The position numbers and the translations under genes are program-made. The notes beneath the pieces are model-generated. The model ran no database searches, was not told the DNA's origin, and was given only the letters and a program-made list of their open reading frames with translations. 64,000 bases of DNA from CAZKJL01 sp964553135 (GTDB taxonomy: Bacteria > Patescibacteriota > Gracilibacteria > Peribacterales > Peribacteraceae), in NCBI GenBank assembly GCA_964553135.1, contig CAZKJL010000001.1, forward strand, positions 496,001-560,000. Direction: 5' to 3'. Shown one piece after another: positions 49,644 to 57,292 of this stretch (position 1 is its first letter; the number at the start of each line of letters is the position of its first letter).

Positions 49644-49940
49644 ATCCGGAGACGGTGTAACAACCGTTCCGGTCGTCATCGTGCTCAGGTCCTGACGAGA
49701 TCTGGCGCAGGCGGACCTCTGATCCTGACGAGAAGGAAAGATTCCCTGTCGACAGGTTGCCGGGGTTCCCCGGCTATCAGAGGAGGTCTGCGAGATCTTG
49801 TCACTGACACTGTGGTGCTACGCACCGGGGGGATGAGGGGAACCGAAGTTCCCGACAAAGCCCTTTTCACGATGACAAGAAGTCGACTGAGAAATGCGAA
49901 CATTCCTCACCTCCTTTCTTACATTCATGTGACTGAATGT
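49608..49940 (-). ncRNA. Candidate structured RNA upstream of rpsA, about 330 nt
   Basis: The minus strand holds at least nine compact helices in order: AGGAGGT (49915-49909) with ACCTCCT (49787-49781); GAGGAATG-TTCG-CATTTCTC; CTTGTCA (49879-49873) with TGACAAG (49803-49797), enclosing GGGAAC-TTCG-GTTCCC and GGTGC-GTA-GCACC; CTGAT with ATCAG, enclosing GCCGGGG-AA-CCCCGGC and CCTGTCGACAGG; AGGTCC with GGACCT; CCGGA-ACGG...CCGT-TCCGG; then the terminator. Two UUCG tetraloops and nested long-range pairs are hallmarks of a functional RNA. A possible 72-aa reading frame with AAGGAGGTGAGGA before ATG 49903 exists, but the Shine-Dalgarno and ATG are paired within helices. I find no RNase P, tmRNA, SRP or 6S signatures. 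Confidence 0.7.
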
Positions 49941-49946
49941 GCGCGC

Positions 49947-49974
49947 AGTTTAATGATGTTTTGGGCGAAGTCAA
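49947..49974 (-). promoter_or_regulatory. Putative promoter of the structured RNA
   Basis: On the minus strand TTGACT (49974-49969), a 16-nt spacer and TAAACT (49952-49947) place initiation near 49940. A small ACATTC/GAATGT hairpin starts at that point. Confidence 0.5.
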
Positions 49975-50039
49975 CTAATGTAGACATTTTTGATATAAAT
50001 GGCTTATAGAAGCCACGAAATTATCGTCTAAATCCTGTT

Positions 50040-50163
50040 CTTTTCTTGTCCAAGCAGACGAATGTTACTTCTTTGGCGCGCCAAAGAAGTAACCAAGAAA
50101 GCGCTGCGCGCCGATACCCACCCTCACCCCCCGCTGCGGCGCGCTCCATCCCTTGGGATGTGG
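50040..50163. repeat. Dispersed palindromic repeat, copy B
   Basis: Positions 50064-50163 equal 14177-14276 except for one base. In this copy the 30-nt palindrome at 50064-50093 is perfect (GTTACTTCTTTGGCG and its complement). Left-flank similarity (TTTCTTGTCCAAGCA) and a pyrimidine-rich right tail (CCTTGCACTCTTTGCATTCC) are shared too. As in copy A, it lies directly downstream of a minus-strand gene (the TraC-like one). No transposase or flanking target duplication is evident. Short frames inside it are not genes. Confidence 0.9.
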
Positions 50164-50230
50164 TTTTTATCGAACGCGAAAAATCTTCCTTGCACTCTTT
50201 GCATTCCTTGCTTGCTTTGCAGTCCTCGGC

Positions 50231-50983
50231 TTACATCAACGCCGCCGAGTCCGCGTTCAAATCTGCGAGTCCCTGGAACTTTTGTTTCTGACTCGTGATG
50301 GGGTTGTAGATGGTGTAGTACAGCTGCACGAGTTCCTCGGTCTTCATGCGTCGCATGGTGATGCCCACGTTCTCCAGTCCCGATTGCACGAGCGTGATGC
50401 GGTCGCGGAGGATCTTGCTGTAGGCGCGGAACTCGCGGCTGCGCTGCAGCGCTTTGGCGCGGGTGTCATCCACGTTGATCCAGTCGAGGAAGCGCTGAAT
50501 GAGCGTGCGCTTGGCCTTCGCCGGAGCATCGATGGGGATGATGACGTAGAAGCTCTTCTGCATGATGTCGGCGATATCGACGAGCTTTTCCATGAAGTCG
50601 GCGTAGTCGTTCGTCTGGTCCTTGAGGAGCGGGCTCGACTGCACGTCGGCGCGTTGCTTGAGGTTCTGGATGTACGGGTCGATGTTCAGGCGCGTGGAAC
50701 GCACGAGAATCTGAATCGGGAAGATGAGCGTGTTCACGAATCCTTGGTAACCCGCGATGATGCCTTGCTGCTCGATTTCGCTCTTGAGGTTGAAGTTGAG
50801 TGAGTTCACTTTGAGCACGGCGCGGAGTCCGCCGTTCTTGAGAACGACGGTGTCTTCCTTGATCTCCGCGATGGGGAGGTAGCGCTGCGTCGACATCGAG
50901 AACCCTTTCTTCTTTTTGCGTACGGAGTCGGGCACCGCGGCGGCGCTCTCTTTGGAGACGATGGTGTTGGATTGGTCGGCCAT
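50231..50983 (-). CDS. TraC/VirB4 N-terminal-like protein without ATPase domain
   Basis: The 250-aa protein matches the N-terminal part of TraC/VirB4-type secretion proteins found in candidate phyla: LPIAEIKEDTVVLKNGGLRA, NSLNFNLKSEIEQQGIIAGY and FPIQILVRSTRLNIDPYI, followed by a helical region. There is no Walker A or B motif, so the ATPase half is missing or encoded elsewhere. It starts 5 nt after the PrgI-like gene, forming a two-gene unit. It probably sits at the membrane as part of a type IV-type channel. Confidence 0.8.
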   Translation of the reverse strand: MADQSNTIVSKESAAAVPDSVRKKKKGFSMSTQRYLPIAEIKEDTVVLKNGGLRAVLKVNSLNFNLKSEIEQQGIIAGYQGFVNTLIFPIQILVRSTRLNIDPYIQNLKQRADVQSSPLLKDQTNDYADFMEKLVDIADIMQKSFYVIIPIDAPAKAKRTLIQRFLDWINVDDTRAKALQRSREFRAYSKILRDRITLVQSGLENVGITMRRMKTEELVQLYYTIYNPITSQKQKFQGLADLNADSAALM

Positions 50984-50988
50984 GGGGC

Positions 50989-51663
50989 TTAGTGAGAGTC
51001 GGCGAGAAGATGTCCGAAGCGGCTCGCGGGTGCGATGCCGTCGATGGAACGCTCGGGTTCCAGTCCGCCGGTTTGCACGCGGTCCGTACGGACGGGCAGG
51101 GGAGCGGTTTCCGGTTCGGCAGGGGCAACCGCAACGGCCTCGGGGGCTTTGGCGGCTACCACGACTGCGGGAGCCGGGGCGGCGCTCGACACGGTGTCGA
51201 GACTCTGTGCTTCGTGGTTCGTGATGTCCGCGAATTCCTGACGACGCTTCTCAAGCTGCCTCGTGAGTTCGGCGAGCTTGGCGGCGTTCTGGAGAGCCTT
51301 GGTTTCGATCGTTGCGAATTCCTGCGTCGACTTTCTCGTAATGAGGTTGATGCTGATGCCGGGGTGCGGACTCCAGTAACGCTGGCTCGGTTTGTTGAAG
51401 CCTTCGACCATCAAGAGAATGATGTTGAAGAGCGACAGGTCGTTGATTTTGAGGAAAGCGAACATCGCGAAGATGACGGCGGGCGTCCAACACGCGATGG
51501 CGATGGGAACCGTGGCACCTCCCGCTTTCGTGGCCGTGGCGTAGAGCGCGTAGCTGATACCGGCACCGATTCCGGTGATCATGAGCTGCCTGAGCGTGAC
51601 CGGACCGATGATGCGGTCCTCCACGTACACGTTCTGCGGAATTTTGACGGCTTCGATGGGCAT
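50989..51663 (-). CDS. PrgI-family membrane protein
   Basis: Membrane component of type IV secretion-like systems, named after the Enterococcus PrgI protein. The start AVKIPQNVYVEDRIIGPVTL and RQLMITGIGAGISYALYAT then AIACWTPAVIFAMFAFLKIN give two membrane segments, followed by LLMVEGFNKPSQRYW. The last 110 residues are a helical then Ala/Pro/Val-rich tail, longer than in typical members. The TraC-like gene follows after 5 nt. VirD4-like (6.4 kb) and VirB2-like (55.8 kb) genes in the window suggest one dispersed system. Confidence 0.85.
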   Translation of the reverse strand: MPIEAVKIPQNVYVEDRIIGPVTLRQLMITGIGAGISYALYATATKAGGATVPIAIACWTPAVIFAMFAFLKINDLSLFNIILLMVEGFNKPSQRYWSPHPGISINLITRKSTQEFATIETKALQNAAKLAELTRQLEKRRQEFADITNHEAQSLDTVSSAAPAPAVVVAAKAPEAVAVAPAEPETAPLPVRTDRVQTGGLEPERSIDGIAPASRFGHLLADSH

Positions 51664-51741
51664 GGGTTTTTGGTTTTTGTAATCTTCTTATTATAGCAAA
51701 AAACGGGCGGAAACGCCATATCGGAAGGTGCGAAAGTGTCA

Positions 51742-51805
51742 TAAGTACGAAAGTACGTAAGTTTCCACTTTCATGGCTTACTTACGTACTTCCGCACTTT
51801 CATAC
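51742..51805. terminator. Low-complexity hairpin after clpC
   Basis: AAGTACGAAAGTACGTAAGT on the left pairs with ACTTACGTACTTCCGCACTT on the right around a 17-nt loop that itself contains CCACTTTCATGG. It lies 3 nt from the clpC stop and likely ends that transcript (minus strand). Arms are made of AAGTACG-type tandem units. Confidence 0.6.
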
Positions 51806-51807
51806 TT

Positions 51808-54411
51808 TTATACTGTAACGGCCTTCTTTTCCTTCTTTTTGCTGCTTTCAGCCACTTCCGGGTGCATCAGCACGATCTCGTCTTTGCCTTTGCCGACGGC
51901 GTGGATGACATCGCCCTTCTTGAACATTCCCTTGAGGATGCTGCCGGCGATTTCGTCCTCCAACTTGTCCTGGATGGTGCGGCGGACGGGTCGTGCGCCG
52001 TACTCCGGATCGAAGCCCAGGGTTCCCAGAATCTCGATGGCCTTGTCGTCGGCGGTGAGTCCGTAGCCCTGCTCCTTGAGACGAGCTGCAAGATTGTCGA
52101 CGTGAATCTGCACGATCTTGCGGATGGCTTCCTGGTTCAAAGCGTTGAAGACGATGATGTGGTCGATGCGGTTGAGGAACTCCGGACGGACGTTGTCCTT
52201 GAGTTCGCGGAGCACTTCGGCGCGTTTCTCTTCGTAGACCTGCTCTTCGCGCTTGGCTTCTTCGCCGAGCTTGAATCCGATCTTGCCTGCTTCCTTCGTG
52301 AGCTTGTCGGCTCCGATGTTGCTGGTCATGACGATGATCGTGTTGCGGAAGTCCACGGTCTTTCCTTGGCCGTCGGTGAGCTGACCGTCTTCCATGATCT
52401 GCAGGAGAATGTTGAAGAACTCGGGGTGAGCCTTCTCGATTTCATCGAACAGAACCACGGAGTACGGCTTGCGGCGCACGGCTTCCGTAAGCTGTCCGCC
52501 TTCCTCGTACCCCACGTAACCGGCAGTCGTGCCCGTGAGACGCGAGACGTTGTGGCGCTCCATGAATTCGGACATGTCGATCTTGATGAGTGCGTCCTCG
52601 CGCTGGAAGATTTCGCTGGCGAGCGATTTCACGAGCTCGGTCTTACCGACACCGGTGGGTCCCATGAACAGGAATGAACCGATGGGGCGGCGCGTGTCGG
52701 CGATGCCGACGCGGCTGCGGCGAATGGCACGAGCCACTTTGGAGATGGCGTCGTCCTGGCCGACGATGTGCTTCTTGAGCACGGCTTCGAGCGAGTTGAG
52801 ACGTTTCGTCTCGGACTTCATGAGGCGCGTCACCGGGATGCCCGTCATGCGAGCGATGACGGCGTTGATGTCATCCTCGCCGATTTCGATGGGAGTACGG
52901 ATGTCGCCGTCGACCTGGCTCAGGATCACCTTCTTCTCTTCGTTGAGATCTTCCTCTTCTTTGCGGAGCTTCAGTGCGTGCTGGTACTTCTGCTCACGCA
53001 CCGCGAGCTGCTTCTTGGCTTCGATGTTCTTGAGCGCGTCTTCGATTTCCTTGAGACGCGGCGAACTGTCGTCCTTGTGGAGCACGCTCTTGCCGGCGGC
53101 GGCTTCGTCGAGGACGTCGATGGCCTTGTCGGGCAGATAACGTTCGGTGAGGTAGCGCTTGCTCAGTTTCACCGCGGCCTCCACGGCCTTGTCGTCGATA
53201 TGGAGCTTGTGGAAGCGCTCGAACGTGCTCTTGAGTCCGTTCAAAATCTTGATGGCGTCCTCCGTGGAGGGCTCTTCCACCATGATGGACTGGAACCTGC
53301 GCTCGAGGGCGCGGTCTTTCTCGATGGATTTGCGATACTCGCTGGTGGTCGTTGCACCGATGACCTGCAGAGCCGAGCGGCTGAGCGCCGGCTTCAGGAT
53401 ATTCGCGGCGTCGAGCGAGCCCTCGGCGGAACCCGAACCCACGACGGTGTGGAGTTCGTCGATGAACAGGATGATTTCGCCCTTGCTCTCCGTGGCTTCC
53501 TTGATGATGTCGTCGAAGCGTTGCTCGAATTCACCGCGGTACTTGGTACCGGCGACGACGGAGCCCATGTTGAGCTGCAGCACGCGCTTGTGCTTGAGGC
53601 TCACCGGCACTTTGCCGTCCACGATGCGCTGCGCGAGGCCTTCCACGATGGCGGTTTTACCCACGCCGGACTCTCCGATGAGCACGGGGTTGTTCTTGGT
53701 CTTGCGATTGAGGATGTGCACGAGGCGTTCGATCTCCAGATCGCGGCCGATGACCGGATCGAATTTCTTGTCCTGTGCTTTCTTCGTCATGTCTTCGCTG
53801 AAGTAATCGAGGACGGGCGTCTTGCTCTTACCCTCGGCCTTGCGGCGCTTGAGGCCGTCGGCTTCGCCGCCGTTGGCGGTGGGTTGACCGCCCGCCAAGG
53901 CACCCTGGAGGCCGTGGAAGAACGATTCGAGGGACGATTCGAGATTGCGGTGCTGGCTGCGGAAGTTGTTGATCTGCCCGAACATTTCCTCGATGTGCAC
54001 TTTGAGATCCTCGGGATTGATCTGCATGCTCTCAAGCAGCACGGTCGCGGCATTCTTGCCGTTGCTGATGAGTGCGTACAAGAGGTGCTCGGTTCCGATG
54101 TTGGCGTGCCTGAACTTGTGCGCGATCATGACGCTCTGTTCGATGACGGTGTTGAGCGAAAGCGAGAGGCCGTGCTTCACGTTCTGGCCTTCGTTATCGG
54201 CGCCTTTCTGCGCCTTGAGCAAGATGCGAATGTTTTCGTGCGTGACGCCGGCTCCCGTGAGAATGGAGAAACCGAGTGATTTCGGGATACCTAGGAGTCC
54301 GAGCAACAAGTGTTCGGTTCCGATGTACTGGGCCTTGGCGGTCTTCGCCTCCTGCTCAGCCAGCTGGAGTGCCAGCTTGGCGTTGGGCGTGAATCTGTCG
54401 AACGGGTGCAT
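51808..54411 (-). CDS. clpC: ATP-dependent Clp protease ATP-binding subunit ClpC
   Basis: Hsp100 unfoldase, 867 aa. Two Clp_N repeats (LAEQEAKTAKAQYIGTEHLL and the second at about residue 95) lead to AAA-1 (GESGVGKTAIVEG; LFIDELHTVVG), a short UVR-like/coiled-coil middle region (EQKYQHALKLRKEEEDLNEE) and AAA-2 (GPTGVGKTELVKS; VLFDEIEKAHPE). The short middle domain marks ClpC rather than ClpB. An IGF tripeptide in AGKIGFKLGEE lies where ClpP-docking loops occur. A CIRCE-like operator lies 19 nt upstream, so HrcA control is likely. ClpP is not in the window. Confidence 0.95.
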   Translation of the reverse strand: MHPFDRFTPNAKLALQLAEQEAKTAKAQYIGTEHLLLGLLGIPKSLGFSILTGAGVTHENIRILLKAQKGADNEGQNVKHGLSLSLNTVIEQSVMIAHKFRHANIGTEHLLYALISNGKNAATVLLESMQINPEDLKVHIEEMFGQINNFRSQHRNLESSLESFFHGLQGALAGGQPTANGGEADGLKRRKAEGKSKTPVLDYFSEDMTKKAQDKKFDPVIGRDLEIERLVHILNRKTKNNPVLIGESGVGKTAIVEGLAQRIVDGKVPVSLKHKRVLQLNMGSVVAGTKYRGEFEQRFDDIIKEATESKGEIILFIDELHTVVGSGSAEGSLDAANILKPALSRSALQVIGATTTSEYRKSIEKDRALERRFQSIMVEEPSTEDAIKILNGLKSTFERFHKLHIDDKAVEAAVKLSKRYLTERYLPDKAIDVLDEAAAGKSVLHKDDSSPRLKEIEDALKNIEAKKQLAVREQKYQHALKLRKEEEDLNEEKKVILSQVDGDIRTPIEIGEDDINAVIARMTGIPVTRLMKSETKRLNSLEAVLKKHIVGQDDAISKVARAIRRSRVGIADTRRPIGSFLFMGPTGVGKTELVKSLASEIFQREDALIKIDMSEFMERHNVSRLTGTTAGYVGYEEGGQLTEAVRRKPYSVVLFDEIEKAHPEFFNILLQIMEDGQLTDGQGKTVDFRNTIIVMTSNIGADKLTKEAGKIGFKLGEEAKREEQVYEEKRAEVLRELKDNVRPEFLNRIDHIIVFNALNQEAIRKIVQIHVDNLAARLKEQGYGLTADDKAIEILGTLGFDPEYGARPVRRTIQDKLEDEIAGSILKGMFKKGDVIHAVGKGKDEIVLMHPEVAESSKKKEKKAVTV

Positions 54412-54429
54412 AGAGAGGGAGGGAAGATA

Positions 54430-54456
54430 TTATCACTCTTTACTATCGAGTGATAG
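54430..54456 (-). promoter_or_regulatory. CIRCE-like HrcA operator before clpC
   Basis: TTATCACTC-N9-GAGTGATAG has the exact 9-9-9 architecture of CIRCE (TTAGCACTC-N9-GAGTGCTAA), with one changed position per inner arm (G to T and C to A), so the arms still pair. It lies between a TTGAAA-like box and the clpC ATG at 54411. HrcA is encoded at 5691-6398. Confidence 0.85.
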
Positions 54457-54573
54457 TTTTTTCAAGTGATCTAGAATTCTACCATGCCCTTTTTGTGAAA
54501 GTGAAATGATTGAAATTGATATTTAGGCACGATCCAGTCTTTATGAACGAATGTTTTGGAAAATTAACATTGC

Positions 54574-55842
54574 TCACTTTCGGCGTCTGAAAGCGTAGAA
54601 ATCCTGGATGAAGATGGTGATGACCGCCGTGGCGGGTACCGCGAGGATGATTCCGACGACCGGATGCACCGTATCGGGGAAGCTGACGCCGACGAGCATG
54701 CCGAACATGATGGCGATGGGGGAGAGGCCTACGGCGTGCTTCATGATGAGTGGAACGAGAATGTTGTTCTCACACAGTTGAATGACGTAATAGATGACGG
54801 CGAGCACGCCCGCCCACACGAAGCCGAACTGCGCGAGTGCGATGATGACGGCGGGCAGAGCGCCGATGAGCGGACCGGCGTACGGAATGAATTCGGTGAA
54901 CGCGGCAAGAAGCGCGAGCGTCTGTGCGTACGGCATGCCGATGATTTCCAGTGCCACGAACACCAGGATGCCGATGGACAGACACAGCACGAGCTGGCCG
55001 TGGAACCACTGCGAGATCTTCTGGTAAATCGCTTCGGCTTTCACGTCGTAGTATCCCCGGTACTCACGCGGCATGATGGACCGAATGAAATCCGAAATTT
55101 TTTCACGCTCCAATTGAATGAAGAACGCGAGCACCAAAATCAGAATGAGTGTCACCATGAAGTTGAACACTGACCCCGCAACCTGGACGGCGTACGCGAT
55201 GGAGTTCTGAGCCACCGAGGACAGGTTCTGGCCGAATTGGAACAGGGCCGAGGCGCGGTCTTTGATGCCCATGGACTGCAGGGCGTCCTGCGTCAGGACC
55301 GTGAGTCGGTCGTTCAGTCCTTCGGACAGGAACGAAAGGCGCACGTGAGGGTCCGCCAGGAACGAGTCCGCGCTGTGGTTGATGTAACGCGCGATGTCCT
55401 GCAGCTGCGAAGCGACGATCGGAATGAGCGAAGCCAAGAGGAAGATGGCCACCGAGAAGAACACCAAGTACAGGAGCAGCACCGCGATGCTTCTCGGGAT
55501 GCCGAGGCGTTGCAACCAGCGCACGTTCGTGTCGATGACGACGGCGATGAAGAGCGCGAGTCCCATGACGATGAGTTTGTCGCGCATGATGTAGAGCGCT
55601 CCGGTGAAGACGAGCACGAGCAGGATCGCGATCGTCGATTTCACCACCGTGTACGTGGAGATTTCGACGGTCATGACGTTCTTCTTCGGCATGATCGTCT
55701 GCGCGCTCGGTACCTTCATGGATTTGAAATCCTTCTCGACGGTCTGCATGCGGCTTTTGGCTCTGGTCCACAGAGACTGGGCTTTCGCACTGAGGATCTG
55801 GATGGACGTGAAGGAGTCGCCGTTCTGGGATTTCTTGGCCAT
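54574..55842 (-). CDS. AI-2E family membrane permease
   Basis: Polytopic membrane protein of the AI-2E transporter/permease family (422 aa). A soluble N-terminus of about 60 residues precedes membrane segments; the conserved regions are VRWLQRLGIPRSIAVLLLYL, LVLAFFIQLEREKISDFIRS, TLALLAAFTEFIPYAGPLIG and VGLSPIAIMFGMLVGVSF. Family members have been linked to AI-2 export, Na+/H+ exchange or unknown solutes; the substrate is not readable here. ATG 55842 is chosen; it begins 5 nt after the pilin-like gene, so the two share a transcript. Confidence 0.9.
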   Translation of the reverse strand: MAKKSQNGDSFTSIQILSAKAQSLWTRAKSRMQTVEKDFKSMKVPSAQTIMPKKNVMTVEISTYTVVKSTIAILLVLVFTGALYIMRDKLIVMGLALFIAVVIDTNVRWLQRLGIPRSIAVLLLYLVFFSVAIFLLASLIPIVASQLQDIARYINHSADSFLADPHVRLSFLSEGLNDRLTVLTQDALQSMGIKDRASALFQFGQNLSSVAQNSIAYAVQVAGSVFNFMVTLILILVLAFFIQLEREKISDFIRSIMPREYRGYYDVKAEAIYQKISQWFHGQLVLCLSIGILVFVALEIIGMPYAQTLALLAAFTEFIPYAGPLIGALPAVIIALAQFGFVWAGVLAVIYYVIQLCENNILVPLIMKHAVGLSPIAIMFGMLVGVSFPDTVHPVVGIILAVPATAVITIFIQDFYAFRRRK

Positions 55843-55846
55843 AAAA

Positions 55847-56227
55847 TTATTGGGTAACGCTGTAGATGAGCGTGTCGAGAATGATGTAGGTGAGAAGCGA
55901 GAGAGCGAGGCCCACGAGCGCCGATTGGATTCCTTTCTTCGCCGCATCCGAGCTGCCGCCCGGAGTCGCGGGTCCGATCATGTACCGAAATCCGTTGATC
56001 ATGAGCATGACGAGCGAGATCGACGCCGCGAAACCGATGACGATGAACGTGAGTGCCGAAATGTAGTCGGCGACGCAGCCGAAACCTTGGCCTGCGGGGC
56101 TTCGAAAGCCTCCGGTTTGGAAAATATCCAGACACGACGGAGGCGGATCCAGCGCTGCGGGCTGCGCGTATGCGATCGGAACGAGCAGCGAAGCGAGGAA
56201 CTGAGCCATGGACTGCATTATCCCCAT
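55847..56227 (-). CDS. VirB2/TrbC-like pilin
   Basis: A 126-aa exported protein: N-terminal hydrophobic signal (FLASLLVPIAYAQPA), a short Pro/Cys-rich loop with two cysteines (SCLDIF, GFGCVAD), then two membrane segments (LTFIVIGFAASISLVMLMIN and GIQSALVGLALSLLTYIILD) separated by a Gly/Ala-rich basic loop. This is the layout of VirB2/TrbC-type conjugative pilins and similar proteins of candidate phyla. Start at ATG 56227 or 56218. It precedes the AI-2E gene. Other secretion-like genes lie at 6.4 and 50-51.7 kb. Confidence 0.7.
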   Translation of the reverse strand: MGIMQSMAQFLASLLVPIAYAQPAALDPPPSCLDIFQTGGFRSPAGQGFGCVADYISALTFIVIGFAASISLVMLMINGFRYMIGPATPGGSSDAAKKGIQSALVGLALSLLTYIILDTLIYSVTQ

Positions 56228-56256
56228 CAAAGGGCTTGCCGTAAACCCGCCGCATC

Positions 56257-57252
56257 ATGAAAGCCACTCTTCGCAATTCACGAATCTGGGAGTACCATGC
56301 CGCACTTTCCATGCTCAAGCCCTCCATTCCCGCCGAGCGAGACGCCTTCGGACTTCAGTCCGAAATGATCCATGTGGCTTTGGGTTACCATGTGGACCGT
56401 GTTCGGCACGGTCATCCGTTCGCCCTTTCATACGATGTGACGGCGTTGCTGGACGAAGGCCACAGGGGTCCGCACTTCCTCAACAGCGCCATCAATCGTG
56501 AGGGCATCAAGCCTTTGAATATTATGGAGACACTCACCCAAGGTCCGACGTCGCCGATCGACGTCATTGCCAAGGGCGTCACTGCTTCGGTCTGGGAGTC
56601 GTTCGGTCATCTGTATGGCATCGGTTTGGAGCGTGTTTCGGAGCCGCGGTATTTTCCGTTCATCGCCGATCACGAGCTCTCCGACATTCGCAGAGAGATG
56701 ATGCCGCATACCGGGAACGAGTCGTACCAGGGGATGGGCACCATTCATTCGGGATTTCGTGTCGGCATCGATACGATGACGCATTTCTCGGCAATTGCGG
56801 AAGGTTTGCCCGAAGGTCATTCGCTCGATGCGAGTGCCGTCGCCCAGACGTTCGCGAAGACCGGGAAGCTCGGTCTTTTGCTTCTGAAGGGCGAGCAATT
56901 GACCATGAGATTTCCAGAGACATCTCCGGGGCAGATGAAGATCGCCGAGTGGATTCGGCCCGGGTCGAAGCTGGGCGTGAGCACGGACAAGATCCGTACG
57001 TTCACCGATGCCAAAATGCCCGGTTGTCCCGCACGCATGGTTGCGAGTGATCGAGCGGTGCGGATTTTGAGTCGTCACGGACTGCAGGTCCCCGCCGACG
57101 GGTCGTCGTCCATCGAAATTCTGTGCGATGCAATTCGCAGCTACGTTCACGAACAATTTGAGCTTCTCAGGGCCCAATTGCCTCTCGGTAACGTGCAGGC
57201 AATGCCGCTCTTTGATCGGCGCGTCTACGGACGCAGTTTTCCCACCGTCTGA
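56257..57252 (+). CDS. Hypothetical protein, 331 aa
   Basis: I do not recognise this protein. It is soluble-looking, rich in His and Gly, with His-containing segments (EMIHVALGYHVDRVRHGHPF, ALLDEGHRGPHF, FIADHELSDIRREMMPHTG) that could form a metal site. A single Cys-Pro segment (MPGCPARMVAS) lies near residue 258. It has a -10-like TAAACC only and is divergent from the pilin gene, 30 nt away. It ends 41 nt before the DusB-type gene. Codon use fits the local genome. Confidence 0.7.
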   Translation: MKATLRNSRIWEYHAALSMLKPSIPAERDAFGLQSEMIHVALGYHVDRVRHGHPFALSYDVTALLDEGHRGPHFLNSAINREGIKPLNIMETLTQGPTSPIDVIAKGVTASVWESFGHLYGIGLERVSEPRYFPFIADHELSDIRREMMPHTGNESYQGMGTIHSGFRVGIDTMTHFSAIAEGLPEGHSLDASAVAQTFAKTGKLGLLLLKGEQLTMRFPETSPGQMKIAEWIRPGSKLGVSTDKIRTFTDAKMPGCPARMVASDRAVRILSRHGLQVPADGSSSIEILCDAIRSYVHEQFELLRAQLPLGNVQAMPLFDRRVYGRSFPTV

Positions 57253-57278
57253 GCCTTCCCCGGGGCTTACGGATGCCG

Positions 57279-57284
57279 TATACT
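57279..57284 (+). promoter_or_regulatory. -10 box of the DusB-type gene
   Basis: TATACT lies 8 nt (GCGTCCTC) before the ATG at 57293, giving a leader of about 1-2 nt. No Shine-Dalgarno sequence is present. Confidence 0.45.
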
Positions 57285-57292
57285 GCGTCCTC

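Noticed and set aside
49685..49903. 72-aa minus-strand frame with AAGGAGGTGAGGA before ATG
   Set aside because: The Shine-Dalgarno and ATG are both in helices of the structured RNA, and the peptide (Arg/Pro/Ser-rich) has no protein-like pattern. It remains a possible leader peptide.
50046..50298. Two 78-81-aa plus-strand frames at the repeat copy B
   Set aside because: They translate the dispersed palindromic repeat; the same peptide appears from copy A, as expected for a repeat, not a gene.
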